A DNA stretch of 60,857 nt from an uncultured Christensenellaceae bacterium (GCA_910587595.1 CAJULQ010000008.1:1-60857), one strand, 5' to 3'. Positions 40,024 through 48,403 are shown, numbered from the stretch's first letter. Numbers and translations: made by a program. Notes: generated from the sequence alone by a model not told the origin.

Positions 40024-41406
40024 TCAGTACGCCGTTTTTTCGTCCAAATATTTTTCCAATTGCGCAATGGGCAAGCGTACTTGCGCCATGCTGTCGCGCT
40101 CGCGCACCGTCACGCTGTTATCTTCGAGCGTGTCGAAGTCCACCGTGATGCAATAGGGCGTGCCGATCTCGTCTTGGCGACGATACCGTTTGCCGATCGA
40201 GCCGGTGAGGTCGTAGGTGCAAGAAAACTTTTTGGTGAGCGCGCGATACACCTCGTCCGCCTTTTCCGAAAGGTTTTTCTGCAAGGGCAACACCGCCGCT
40301 TTGTAGGGCGCGAGGAAGGGGTGCAATTTAAGCACCGTGCGCACGTCGCCGCCCTCGAGCGTTTCTTCATCGTAGGCGTTGGAAAGCACGGCCAAAAACA
40401 TGCGTTCCACGCCTAGGCTCGGTTCCACCACGTAGGGGATATATTTGGCGTTCGTAACGGGGTCGGTGTATTCCATGTTTTGTCCCGACTTGGTTTGGTG
40501 GCATTTCAAATCGTAGTCGGTGCGGTCGGCAATGCCCCAAAGTTCGCCCCAACCGAAGGGGAATTTGAACTCGAAGTCGGTGGTGGCTTTGGAATAGTGG
40601 CTCAGTTCTTCTTTTTCGTGCTGGCGCAACCGCAGGTTTTCCTCTTTAAGCCCTAAGCCGAGCAAGAAATCGCGGCAGTATTTTTCCCAATAGGCAAACC
40701 ATTCGAGGTCGGTGCCCGGCTCGCAGAAAAATTCCATTTCCATCTGCTCGAATTCGCGCACGCGGAAGATGAAATTGCCCGGCGTGATCTCGTTGCGGAA
40801 CGATTTGCCGATCTGCCCCACGCCGAACGGAATGCGGGCGCGGGTGGTGCGTTGCACGTTCTTGAAGTTCACGAATATGCCTTGCGCCGTTTCGGGACGC
40901 AAATATACGGTAGACGCGCTGTCTTCGGTAACGCCTTGAAAAGTTTTGAACATGAGGTTGAACTGTTTTATAGGCGTGAAATCGCATTTGCCGCACACGG
41001 GGCACACGATGTTGTTTTGGGCGATATAGGCGGAAAGTTGCTCGTTGCTCCAACCGGCGATCTTAACGTCCTTTTTCTTGCGCGCGATATAGTCTTCAAC
41101 GAGGTTGTCGGCGCGGTGCCGCGTTTTGCACGATTTGCAGTCCATCAAAGGGTCGGAAAAGCCGCCCACGTGGCCGCTTGCTTCCCACACTTGCGTGTTC
41201 ATTAAAATGGAGCAGTCAAGCCCCACGTTGGTGGGCGATTCGGAAACGAATTTTTTCCACCATGCTTTTTTGATGTTGTTTTTAAGCTCCACGCCCAGCG
41301 GGCCGTAGTCCCAAGTGTTGGCCAAGCCGCCGTAAATCTCGCTGCCCGCAAACACATAGCCGCGCCCTTTGCATAAAGCCACCAATTTGTCCATCGTCAG
41401 TGCCAT
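40024..41406 (-). CDS. glyS: Glycyl-tRNA synthetase, single-chain dimeric type (460 aa)
   Basis: A class II synthetase of the alpha2 type, without the separate alpha and beta chains of E. coli. Recognisable segments are YVFAGSEIYGGLANTWDYGP near the N-terminus, RPETAQGIFVNFKNV, FRNEITPGNFIFRVREFEQM (motif 2) and EPSLGVERMFLA (motif 3), then the C-terminal anticodon domain. A zinc-type C-x2-C pair is present (CPVCGKCDF). It charges tRNA-Gly. No T-box leader is visible in the short upstream region. The gene is divergent from yqfC, though in Bacillus the glyQS genes stand at the other end of the yqfC-recO cluster. Confidence 0.97.
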   Translation of the reverse strand: MALTMDKLVALCKGRGYVFAGSEIYGGLANTWDYGPLGVELKNNIKKAWWKKFVSESPTNVGLDCSILMNTQVWEASGHVGGFSDPLMDCKSCKTRHRADNLVEDYIARKKKDVKIAGWSNEQLSAYIAQNNIVCPVCGKCDFTPIKQFNLMFKTFQGVTEDSASTVYLRPETAQGIFVNFKNVQRTTRARIPFGVGQIGKSFRNEITPGNFIFRVREFEQMEMEFFCEPGTDLEWFAYWEKYCRDFLLGLGLKEENLRLRQHEKEELSHYSKATTDFEFKFPFGWGELWGIADRTDYDLKCHQTKSGQNMEYTDPVTNAKYIPYVVEPSLGVERMFLAVLSNAYDEETLEGGDVRTVLKLHPFLAPYKAAVLPLQKNLSEKADEVYRALTKKFSCTYDLTGSIGKRYRRQDEIGTPYCITVDFDTLEDNSVTVRERDSMAQVRLPIAQLEKYLDEKTAY

Positions 41407-41442
41407 ACGTTACTATTCTCCCGATATTTATATACATTAGTA

Positions 41443-41471
41443 AATATAGTGTTTTTTCTTGTGTTTGTCAA
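41443..41471 (-). promoter_or_regulatory. Promoter of glyS
   Basis: Minus strand TTGACA (41471-41466), 17 bases, TATATT (41448-41443); a leader of about 30 bases carries GGGAG. Confidence 0.8.
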
Positions 41472-41500
41472 GTCTTTTCTTGCGGCGGGCGGCGAACGGC

Positions 41501-41544
41501 ATAATCGGCAAAAAAAGCCCATACAATACGGTATGGGTTTTTTC
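41501..41544 (+). promoter_or_regulatory. Sigma-E-type sporulation promoter overlapped by a hairpin at the yqfC start
   Basis: ATA (41501-41503), 16 bases, CATACAAT (41520-41527) equals the mother-cell sigma-E consensus (ATA-N16-CATACANT); yqfC and yqfD are sigma-E genes in Bacillus. The -10 also lies in an inverted repeat, AAAAAAGCCCATAC (41511-41524) and GTATGGGTTTTTTT (41531-41544), terminator-like in form, whose right arm contains the yqfC start codon at 41533. The predicted transcription start is at or near that ATG. Confidence 0.65.
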
Positions 41545-41835
41545 AAAGAAATAGCGGAAGTTTTGGGGTATACCGAGGCGCAGTTGGCGCTCGGCTACCA
41601 CTATATCAATTACAACGGCGCGGCGGTCTACATAGAGGGCGTGAAACGCATTCTCCGCATAGACGGCGAAGAAATGGTCTTTCAGTTGCCGCGCGGCGTT
41701 TTGCACGTGGCGGGCAACGGCTTAACGGTGGATAGGCTTTGCGGCGCCGCCGTTTTGTTGCGCGGCGAGATCGAAGAGGTGTTTACCGATGCCGACGCCC
41801 GCAAAAAGCGCAAAGATAAGGAGAGCGCGACATGA
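41533..41835 (+). CDS. yqfC: Sporulation protein YqfC (100 aa)
   Basis: YabP/YqfC family. The core pattern is visible in YINYNGAAVYIEGVKRILRI, then LPRGVLHVAGNGLTVDRL, and the closing LLRGEIEEVFT. In Bacillus yqfC is transcribed by sigma-E in the mother cell; its exact role is unknown. The start at 41533 (MGFFKEIAEVLGY) gives the usual length; it has no ribosome binding site and may be translated from a leaderless mRNA. Stop and yqfD start overlap (ATGA). Confidence 0.88.
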   Translation: MGFFKEIAEVLGYTEAQLALGYHYINYNGAAVYIEGVKRILRIDGEEMVFQLPRGVLHVAGNGLTVDRLCGAAVLLRGEIEEVFTDADARKKRKDKESAT

Positions 41836-42956
41836 AAGGTTGGACGTTTGTATCGTTGCGTTGCGAGGGGTTCAATCACGCCAAGCTCATGAGCGCGTTG
41901 CAGGCGCAAGCCGTGCACGCGAGCGATTATACGCGCCTTTCGGGGCGCGAATTTACATTTGCGGTGGCCAAAAAAGATTTGCGTAAAACTTTTGCAATTT
42001 TGGAGGATATGTGCTATACTTATAGCGTGGCCGACGTTTCGCGCGTTGCGAAAACGGCGCGCACCGCGTTGTGGCGGTTGGGTTTTGCCGTAAGTTTGCT
42101 CGTGTTTTCCGTGCTGGTCGCGTTTTCGCGCGGGTATGTTTGGCGATTGGAGATCACCGGCAACCAAGCGGTGCCCGATAAAGTGATAGAAAACGCGTTG
42201 GCCGACCACAATATAGCTGTGGGCAAAAAGCTTTCGGCGTTCGATGCGGACGCTCTCTCGGCCGCCGTGCGCGCCGTGGACGGCATCACGCTGGCGTCGG
42301 TGCGTCGCGTGGGCACCACCGTGTATGTGGAGGTGTTCGAGAGCGACCCCGCCGCGCCGCCGTTACCGAGCAGTAACAGCGATATCGTGTCGCGCTACGA
42401 CGCCGTTGTCACGCGCGTGATCGCCCGCCAAGGCACCGCGCTCGTAAAAGCGGGCGACAACGTTTTTGCCGGCACGCCGCTTATCGGCGCTTACCGCAAA
42501 AACAGCGAGGAGGGCGCCGAGCCGTTACCCGGCCCCGCGTCGGGCATTGTGTACGGCAAAGTGGCTTTTACCTATTCGCAGACCGTGGCCACCGAATGGT
42601 GGGAAAGCGTGCCCAAATCCACCCGTCGCCGCACAAGACTGCGTTTGTTCGGTCTGACCGTCGGCAAAAAGCCCAAAAGCGAAGCGGGCGCGGAAGTGGT
42701 GGAAACCGAGCGCAAGTTCAACGTGTTCTTGCCCATATCGGTGATCACGTCGCGCGTTACGGTGTTCGAACGGCAAAAGCGCACCGCCGATATAGAGGAT
42801 CTGGCGCAAAAAGCGCAAGACGAGGCGCTGGCCGCATTTATTCACGGCGAACAGACGAGCGGCTTTACGGCGCACCGCACCGTGCGCGATTTGGGCGGCG
42901 GGCTGTATCGGGTCAACGTGTTTATCGAGGCCGAAATGGTCATAGGCGGCGCGTAA
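41832..42956 (+). CDS. yqfD: Sporulation protein YqfD (374 aa)
   Basis: An N-terminal cytoplasmic domain (MKGWTFVSLRCEGFNHAKLM) is followed by one transmembrane helix (about residues 83-103, LGFAVSLLVFSVLVAFSRGY) and an extracytoplasmic domain that opens with VWRLEITGNQAVPDKVIENA, a POTRA-like start shared by YqfD and FtsQ-type proteins. The family is required for full sporulation in Bacillus (sigma-E regulon). It overlaps yqfC by four bases, so the two are coupled. Length is close to the family norm of about 390. Confidence 0.9.
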   Translation: MKGWTFVSLRCEGFNHAKLMSALQAQAVHASDYTRLSGREFTFAVAKKDLRKTFAILEDMCYTYSVADVSRVAKTARTALWRLGFAVSLLVFSVLVAFSRGYVWRLEITGNQAVPDKVIENALADHNIAVGKKLSAFDADALSAAVRAVDGITLASVRRVGTTVYVEVFESDPAAPPLPSSNSDIVSRYDAVVTRVIARQGTALVKAGDNVFAGTPLIGAYRKNSEEGAEPLPGPASGIVYGKVAFTYSQTVATEWWESVPKSTRRRTRLRLFGLTVGKKPKSEAGAEVVETERKFNVFLPISVITSRVTVFERQKRTADIEDLAQKAQDEALAAFIHGEQTSGFTAHRTVRDLGGGLYRVNVFIEAEMVIGGA

Positions 42957-43011
42957 AAAAGTTTGGCCGCCCAAAAGGAGAAAAAGGAATACGGCTACCG
43001 TAACCAAAACA

Positions 43012-43974
43012 GTGGAATACGCGGGCGACTTGAGCGCCTTGTTCGGCGAATTGGACGAGAACGTGCGCCTTATAGAAAAGGCGTTCGGCGTTTCGGTGTT
43101 GCAAGACGGCGACGGCCTAAAGGTGCGCGGCGCGCAAGACGCCGTGGATAAGACCGAAAAGCTGGTCGCCGTGCTCGGCGAACTTTCCGCGCGCGGCGAA
43201 GAACTTAACAAACAAGTGATAACGCACGCGGCGCATTTGGTGGAAAGCGGACAAGCCGACCGTATCGGAGAAATTTTCGGTTGCGTGGCGGCGGTCAACG
43301 CGCACGGCAAAAAGTTGCGTATCCGTTCGGCGGGGCAACTGGCCTATGTGGAGGCCATAAAGCGCAACACCGTGGTCATCGCCATAGGTCCCGCGGGCAC
43401 GGGCAAAACGTTTTTGGCGGTGGCGCGCGCCGTGAGCGCGTTTCGGGCGGGCGAAGTGCAAAAGATCATTTTAACGCGGCCGGCCATAGAGGCGGGCGAA
43501 AAGTTGGGATATTTGCCCGGCGATCTGCAAATGAAAGTAGACCCGTACTTGCGCCCTTTGTACGACGCGCTCGAAGAGTTGATGGGCGAAAGTTATTTGC
43601 GCCTTATCGAGCGGGGCGTTTTGGAGATCGCGCCGCTGGCGTATATGCGCGGCCGCACGCTCAAATCGTCGTTCGTGATCTTAGACGAGGCGCAAAACAC
43701 CACGCCCGAACAGATGAAAATGTTTCTTACGCGTTTGGGCGAGGGCAGCAAGATGGTGGTGGAGGGCGACGTCACGCAGATCGATCTGCCGGCGGGGCGA
43801 AAGAGCGGCCTAACGGACGCGGCGCAAGTGTTGGAGGGAATCGATCGGATCGGCGTGGTGCGGTTGCACGGCACCGACGTGGTGCGGCACGAATTGGTGC
43901 AAAAGATCGTGCGGGCGTATGAAAACGCGAACAAAGGAGAAGGGACGGACAATGGACAGAACGATAACGGGTAA
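43012..43974 (+). CDS. phoH: PhoH-family ATPase (320 aa from GTG; probably 327 aa)
   Basis: P-loop GPAGTGKTFLAVARAV (about residues 126-141), Walker B VILDEAQNTTPEQM (about 222) and GDVTQIDLPAG are diagnostic of PhoH. The N-terminal part has the KH-like RNA-binding segment usual in the Firmicutes form (YqfE/PhoH). The GTG at 43012 lies 23 bases beyond the nearest binding site, which is too far. In the same frame, ACG at 42991 follows CCAAAAGGAGAAAAAGGA at a proper distance and would give an N-terminus (M)ATVTKTVEY. The gene overlaps yqfF by 23 bases. PhoH is thought to act in RNA metabolism together with YbeY. Confidence 0.95.
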   Translation: MEYAGDLSALFGELDENVRLIEKAFGVSVLQDGDGLKVRGAQDAVDKTEKLVAVLGELSARGEELNKQVITHAAHLVESGQADRIGEIFGCVAAVNAHGKKLRIRSAGQLAYVEAIKRNTVVIAIGPAGTGKTFLAVARAVSAFRAGEVQKIILTRPAIEAGEKLGYLPGDLQMKVDPYLRPLYDALEELMGESYLRLIERGVLEIAPLAYMRGRTLKSSFVILDEAQNTTPEQMKMFLTRLGEGSKMVVEGDVTQIDLPAGRKSGLTDAAQVLEGIDRIGVVRLHGTDVVRHELVQKIVRAYENANKGEGTDNGQNDNG

Positions 43975-45394
43975 ACATGCGCGGGTATCGAAACAAGCGG
44001 CTTTGCGCGCGTTCGGCGTGTATTTTGCCAGCGCCGTTTGCATCATGGCGGCGGTGATCGTTAAGTTTGTGTTTTTGGCCAAGATCAACACGCGGTATTC
44101 GGCGGTGGCCTATCTGCTGTTTTCGGTTACCATTGCCGTGATTTTATTGGGGCATCATATCTACGTGGTGTTTTCGCGGGCGGCGCTGGTGCGAAACTTG
44201 CGCACGTTGGGCGCCGTGTACACGGCCATGACGCTGTCGGTGATCGCCAACATATTTTTGGAGAGCGTGAGCGCATTTTTAATGCCCGCCATGCTCACGG
44301 CGTATATCGCGGCCACCTTTTCCAACGGCCGCGACGCGTTTGTGGCCAATCTGTTTTCCAACGTGCTCGTGTTCTTTATCCTCATGACGCAAAACCATTT
44401 TGTGGAAGTGAACTACTACGGCATTGTGGCTAAGTTCGCCCAAGGATTGGCGGCCGGTTCGGTGGTAGCCTATTGGGTAAGCAGCGGCACCAAGCGCCTC
44501 ATGTTTTTGTGGAAAGGCTTTGTGGTGGGCGTGCTGTCTATCGGCGCGGTGTATGCCATGACGGCGGCCATGGGCGAACGCAACTATCGCTTGACCGACC
44601 TTGCGTTTCTCATGACGGGCACGTTCGGGCAAGTGATCGCGGCGGTGATTTTGCAACCCGTATTCGAGGCGGTGTTCAATCTTGTCACCAACACGCGATT
44701 GATGGATCTGACCGATCACAACGCGCCGCTCATAAAGCGTTTGCGCGAAGAGGCGCCCGGCACGTTCAACCATTGCTTGGCGGTGGCCAACTTTGCCGAA
44801 GTGTGCGCGGCCGCCATCGGCGAAAACCCGTATATGGCGCGCGCTTGCGCCTATTACCACGACGTGGGCAAGCTCAAAAATCCCATCTATTTCAAAGAGA
44901 ACCAAGCGGACGAAAACCCGCACGACGAGCTGTTGCCCGAAGTGAGCGCGGAGATCATACGCAGTCACACCACGGAAGGCAAAAAGCTGTGCGACGAGCA
45001 CCGTATTCCGCACGAGATCTCGGACGTAACGGTGCAGCACCACGGCACGTTGCCCATTTATGTGTTTTACAATAAAGCCAAGCAACTCACCGACGGCGAA
45101 GTGGACATAACGGAGTACAGCTACCACGGCAAAACGCCCGTATCCAAAGTGGCGGCGATCATCATGCTGTGCGACACGGGCGAGGCCGCCATTCGCGCCA
45201 TGGACAACCCCGACGCCGAGCGCGTGGACAAGCTGCTCAAAAAATTGATCAACGACCGTATCGCGGCGGGGCAGTTCGACGATTGCGACATAACGCTACG
45301 CGACCTCGACACCATTCGCCAAACCATTATGAGCGCCTACGGCGGGCAGTTTCATAAACGCTTGCGCTATCCCGACGGAGGGTCGGCGCGATGA
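43952..45394 (+). CDS. HD-domain membrane phosphodiesterase, YqfF/PgpH-like, short form (480 aa)
   Basis: Six or seven transmembrane helices (about residues 18-245) are followed by a cytoplasmic HD domain: FNHCLAVANFAEVC (first His), YYHDVGKLKNP (HD pair), then EIIRSHTTEGKKL and VQHHGTLPIYVFY. In Listeria PgpH this domain hydrolyses cyclic di-AMP. Usual members are about 700 residues, with a large extracellular 7TMR-HDED domain ahead of the membrane part; that domain is absent here, so external sensing is lost or done by another protein. The start at 43952 follows AAAGGAGAAGGGACGG and lies inside phoH. Coupled to ybeY by ATGA. Confidence 0.92.
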   Translation: MDRTITGKHARVSKQAALRAFGVYFASAVCIMAAVIVKFVFLAKINTRYSAVAYLLFSVTIAVILLGHHIYVVFSRAALVRNLRTLGAVYTAMTLSVIANIFLESVSAFLMPAMLTAYIAATFSNGRDAFVANLFSNVLVFFILMTQNHFVEVNYYGIVAKFAQGLAAGSVVAYWVSSGTKRLMFLWKGFVVGVLSIGAVYAMTAAMGERNYRLTDLAFLMTGTFGQVIAAVILQPVFEAVFNLVTNTRLMDLTDHNAPLIKRLREEAPGTFNHCLAVANFAEVCAAAIGENPYMARACAYYHDVGKLKNPIYFKENQADENPHDELLPEVSAEIIRSHTTEGKKLCDEHRIPHEISDVTVQHHGTLPIYVFYNKAKQLTDGEVDITEYSYHGKTPVSKVAAIIMLCDTGEAAIRAMDNPDAERVDKLLKKLINDRIAAGQFDDCDITLRDLDTIRQTIMSAYGGQFHKRLRYPDGGSAR

Positions 45395-45870
45395 GCGCGC
45401 TTTGCGTGGCGGGCGGCAATGCCTTTTACGACCGTATCGCGGCGGCGGCGAGCGAAACGTTGCAACTTACGGGCAACGCGTGTATCGAACTTACCTTTTG
45501 CAATGCGGACGAGATCCGCGCGCTCAACCGCGAAATGCGCGGCATAGACAAGGCGACCGACGTGTTGAGCTTTCCGTCGCTTGCCTTGCAAGCGGGGCAA
45601 TACGAGCCGTTCACGCCGCAACGCTATCCTTTGGATACCGACCCCATAAGCGGCGCCGTACTGCTGGGAAGTATCGTGATATGCGAGCAGATCGCTTGCG
45701 AGCAAGCGCGCGAATACGGCCACGGCGAAACGCGGGAAAAGGGGTATCTGTTTTTGCACGGCGTGTTGCACTTGTTGGGGTTCGACCACATAGACGAACA
45801 AGACCGCGCGCGCATGCGGGCTACGGAAGAACAAATTTTGCTTGCGCTCGATATACGGCGGGAGGAATAG
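45391..45870 (+). CDS. ybeY: Endoribonuclease YbeY (159 aa)
   Basis: The zinc site H-x3-H-x5-H is seen in HGVLHLLGFDH (about residues 124-134), preceded by the family segment KATDVLSFPS and LLGSIVICEQIACEQA. YbeY acts in 16S rRNA 3'-end processing and ribosome quality control. It starts inside the yqfF stop (ATGA). Length is normal. The dgkA and cdd genes found between ybeY and era in Bacillus are missing. Confidence 0.96.
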   Translation: MSALCVAGGNAFYDRIAAAASETLQLTGNACIELTFCNADEIRALNREMRGIDKATDVLSFPSLALQAGQYEPFTPQRYPLDTDPISGAVLLGSIVICEQIACEQAREYGHGETREKGYLFLHGVLHLLGFDHIDEQDRARMRATEEQILLALDIRREE

Positions 45871-45874
45871 AAAA

Positions 45875-46786
45875 ATGCTAAGCGGATTTATAGCCATACT
45901 CGGCAAACCCAATGTGGGAAAGTCCAGCCTTATGAACGCGTTGGTGGGCGAAAAGGTTTCTATCGTCACGCCCAAAGCGCAAACCACGCGCGATAAGATC
46001 TTGGGCATCGTGACCGACGCCGATTCGCAAATGGTGTTTTTGGATACCCCCGGCGTGCACAAGCCGCAATCCAAGCTTGACAGCTATATGGACAAATGCA
46101 TCCATACGGCGGCCGACGGCGTAGACGCCACGGTCATTGTTTTGGACGCGTCCAAAAAACTCACCGAGTCGGAGATCGCATTTATCGAAAAACACCTCTG
46201 CACGCAAAAATCGGTATACGTGGTGATCAACAAAACCGACCTTGTGTCGTACGACAAGATCTACCCCATGTTGGCGCAGTTGGCCTATCTTACGCGCGCC
46301 GACGGCAAACGGGGCGCCATTAAAGAGATTATACCAACGTCGTGCTATAAGGGCGACAATATCGAGCTGTTGCGCGGCTACTTAAAGGGCGAATTGGTGG
46401 AGGGCGATTGCTACTTCGACCCCGACGAGATCACCGACAAGAGCGAGCGCTACATGATCTGCGAGATCATCCGCGAAAAGGCGTTGCTGTTTTTGCAAGA
46501 CGAAGTGCCGCACGGCATCGGCGTGTATATCCAAACCATGGAATATAAAGACGGCTTGGCCAACATCGACGTGGACATCATCTGCGAAAAGGACAGCCAC
46601 AAAGCCATTATCATCGGCGAAAAGGGAAGTAAGCTGAAAACCATCGGCGAACGCGCTCGCGCGGATATAGAAAAGCTTTTGGGGGCGCGCGTGTATCTCA
46701 AACTGTTCGTAAAAGTGCGCGCCGATTGGCGCAACAAGCAAAACGTTCTAAACGATATAGGCTACAACGCCAAGAAAAATTTGTAA
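45875..46786 (+). CDS. era: GTPase Era (303 aa)
   Basis: G-domain motifs: GKPNVGKSSLMNAL (G1), TTRDK (G2), FLDTPGVHKP (G3), VINKTDLV (G4). The C-terminal KH domain has ICEKDSHKAIIIGEKGSKLK and KLFVKVRADWRN. Era binds the 3' end of 16S rRNA and helps assemble the 30S subunit. The start at 45875 follows GGGAGGAATAG at the end of ybeY. Length is normal. Confidence 0.98.
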   Translation: MLSGFIAILGKPNVGKSSLMNALVGEKVSIVTPKAQTTRDKILGIVTDADSQMVFLDTPGVHKPQSKLDSYMDKCIHTAADGVDATVIVLDASKKLTESEIAFIEKHLCTQKSVYVVINKTDLVSYDKIYPMLAQLAYLTRADGKRGAIKEIIPTSCYKGDNIELLRGYLKGELVEGDCYFDPDEITDKSERYMICEIIREKALLFLQDEVPHGIGVYIQTMEYKDGLANIDVDIICEKDSHKAIIIGEKGSKLKTIGERARADIEKLLGARVYLKLFVKVRADWRNKQNVLNDIGYNAKKNL

Positions 46787-46867
46787 AAGGCGGGCGGCGT
46801 ATCGGACGGACGGGCGGCGCATAGACGGCGCAAAGTTCGGGCATGCTAAGGTCGGAGGTGGCATAGC

Positions 46868-47035
46868 ATGAACGGAATAAACGGTACGGAAGACACAACG
46901 GGCGCTTTGGGCGCTACGGGCGGCTTGACGGCGGGCAACTTGGCATGGTTGCTGTTTGCGCAAACGGGTATGCCGGGGCTTTACATGCTCTACAGCGACT
47001 TGGAGCGAGGCGAAGAAAGAAGTATTTTCGATTAA
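46868..47035 (+). CDS. YqzL-like small protein (55 aa)
   Basis: A short gene exactly where Firmicutes carry yqzL, between era and recO. The C-terminal half, GNLAWLLFAQTGMPGLYMLY, has the YqzL pattern (W-x-x-F-x-x-TG-x-x-x-x-Y-x-L). The first 20 residues are Gly/Thr rich and look unstructured, an extension compared with the roughly 47-residue Bacillus protein. Binding site GGTCGGAGGTGG precedes ATG 46868. Function is unknown in the family. Confidence 0.75.
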   Translation: MNGINGTEDTTGALGATGGLTAGNLAWLLFAQTGMPGLYMLYSDLERGEERSIFD

Positions 47036-47048
47036 CGGAGAGTAAGGC

Positions 47049-47678
47049 ATGGAAGAACGACAGCTTTGCGGCGTTTGCTTGGGCTCGCGCGCGTGGAAAG
47101 AAAGCGACCGCATGCTCAGCGTGTTTTGCCAAGACGGCAACGTGTACGACGTGTTGGCGCGCGGCGCGGCTAAGCCCAAGTATAAATTGAAGTTTGCCGC
47201 GCAACTGTTTTCTTACGGCGACTACTTTCTCACCCCGTCCAAAGCGGGGTATTACATACTCGGCGGCGCCGTATTCGGGGAGCTGTCGTTTTTGCATATT
47301 GCGCAAGATCCCGACGCGTACGCCGCCGCTTGCTTTGTGTGCGAGGTGGCCAAAACGTGCGTGCGGGCCGAAAACAAACGCATGTACGCCGAAACGGTGG
47401 CGGCGCTCGGCGAACTCGCGTCGGACGAAAACGTGCGGTGCGATCTGATCTGTTTGCGCATACTGTTGGCGGCGTTCGCCACGTCGGGCTACGGCTTTAC
47501 GTTCGGCAACGATCCCAAAGGCAAAGCGTGCGCCGCCGTTTTGAACGCGCCCGCGGGCGCCGTTTCGAGCGCCGAGGCAAACGGCGAACTTGTGCGCGGC
47601 ATGATCCGCCCGCTGTCCGTTCGGTTTGCCAACCGTTTCGACAAGTTGCAAAGCGTTGGATTTCTTCCGTTTTTATAA
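47049..47678 (+). CDS. recO: DNA repair protein RecO, short form lacking the zinc motif (209 aa)
   Basis: The N-terminal OB-fold has the usual sequence features (CGVCLGSRAWKESDRMLSVF, GNVYDVLARGAAKPKYKLKF), and the helical part contains LQ-type segments (RCDLICLRILLAAFA). RecO helps load RecA on SSB-coated DNA. Typical Firmicutes proteins are 240-260 residues with a four-cysteine zinc finger in the C-terminal part; here that motif is absent and the end is shorter. Position after era-yqzL confirms identity. The binding site is in the yqzL 3' end (GGAGAGTAAGGC). Confidence 0.9.
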   Translation: MEERQLCGVCLGSRAWKESDRMLSVFCQDGNVYDVLARGAAKPKYKLKFAAQLFSYGDYFLTPSKAGYYILGGAVFGELSFLHIAQDPDAYAAACFVCEVAKTCVRAENKRMYAETVAALGELASDENVRCDLICLRILLAAFATSGYGFTFGNDPKGKACAAVLNAPAGAVSSAEANGELVRGMIRPLSVRFANRFDKLQSVGFLPFL

Positions 47679-47688
47679 GGCGATACGC

Positions 47689-47717
47689 TTGCGTTTCGGC
47701 GGCGACTATAGTATAAT
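47689..47717 (+). promoter_or_regulatory. Promoter of lemA
   Basis: TTGCGT (47689-47694), 17 bases, TATAAT (47712-47717); AAAGGAGGGG follows as the ribosome binding site. Confidence 0.75.
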
Positions 47718-47746
47718 TTAAGTACCCGAAAGGAGGGGAAAGCAAA

Positions 47747-48337
47747 ATGTTTTTATACAGTATTTCCAATAATATCGTGATCGGGATCGTGATAGCGGCC
47801 GTTGCGTTGCTTGCCATTATCTTGATCATAGCGTGGATCGTTTCGCGCAACAATCTGGTAGCGCTGGATACCGCGTGCGACGAAGCATGGTCTACCATAG
47901 ACATTTACCTCAAAAAGCGATACGACCTTATCCCCAATTTGGTGGAAACGGTGAAAGGATACACAAAGCACGAGAGCGAAACGCTCGAACGCGTGATCGC
48001 CGCCCGCAACGTGGCGGTGTCGGCCACCAACCCCAACGAAAAGATCGCCGCCGACAACGCGCTCACGGGCACGTTGCGGCAAGTGTATTCTCTCAAAGAG
48101 AATTACCCCGATCTTAAAGCGAGCACGCAATTCATTTCGTTGCAAAAACAATTGCAAGAGATAGAGAGCGAGCTCAGCCAGTCGCGCAAGTTTTACAACG
48201 GCAAATGCAAAGCGTATAACACAAAACTGCGCACTTTCCCGTCCAATTTGGTGGCAAGTTCCATGCATTTGGAAAAGCGTTTCTATTTCGAGTTGGACAG
48301 CGAGCAAGAACGGCAAAACGTGAAGGTAAGTTTTTAA
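47747..48337 (+). CDS. lemA: LemA-family protein (196 aa)
   Basis: One N-terminal transmembrane helix (residues 9-33), then a long helical bundle with the family signature: YNNLVALDTACDEAW-like segment (NNLVALDTACDEAWSTIDIY), LKKRYDLIPNLVETVKGY, and RFYNGKCKAYNTKLRTFPSN near the end. LemA proteins are membrane proteins of unclear function, often paired with DUF2207 or TPM-domain proteins, as here. Own promoter. Length is typical. Confidence 0.95.
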   Translation: MFLYSISNNIVIGIVIAAVALLAIILIIAWIVSRNNLVALDTACDEAWSTIDIYLKKRYDLIPNLVETVKGYTKHESETLERVIAARNVAVSATNPNEKIAADNALTGTLRQVYSLKENYPDLKASTQFISLQKQLQEIESELSQSRKFYNGKCKAYNTKLRTFPSNLVASSMHLEKRFYFELDSEQERQNVKVSF

Positions 48338-48345
48338 CAACAAAA

Positions 48346-48382
48346 CAAAGGAGCGGAGCGCGGGAAAGGGCGCTCTGCTTTG
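48346..48382 (+). other. Hairpin between lemA and the DUF2207 gene
   Basis: CAAAG...GAGCGC and GCGCTC...CTTTG form an interrupted stem 8 bases after the lemA stop. There is no T-run, so it is more likely an mRNA-stabilising or attenuating structure than a full terminator. Confidence 0.45.
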
Positions 48383-48403
48383 GTATTTCGGAGCGGTAAC
48401 GGT

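Noticed and set aside
41407..41442. T-box riboswitch before glyS
   Set aside because: The promoter leaves a leader of only about 30 bases, far too short for a T-box, and no T-box core sequence is seen.
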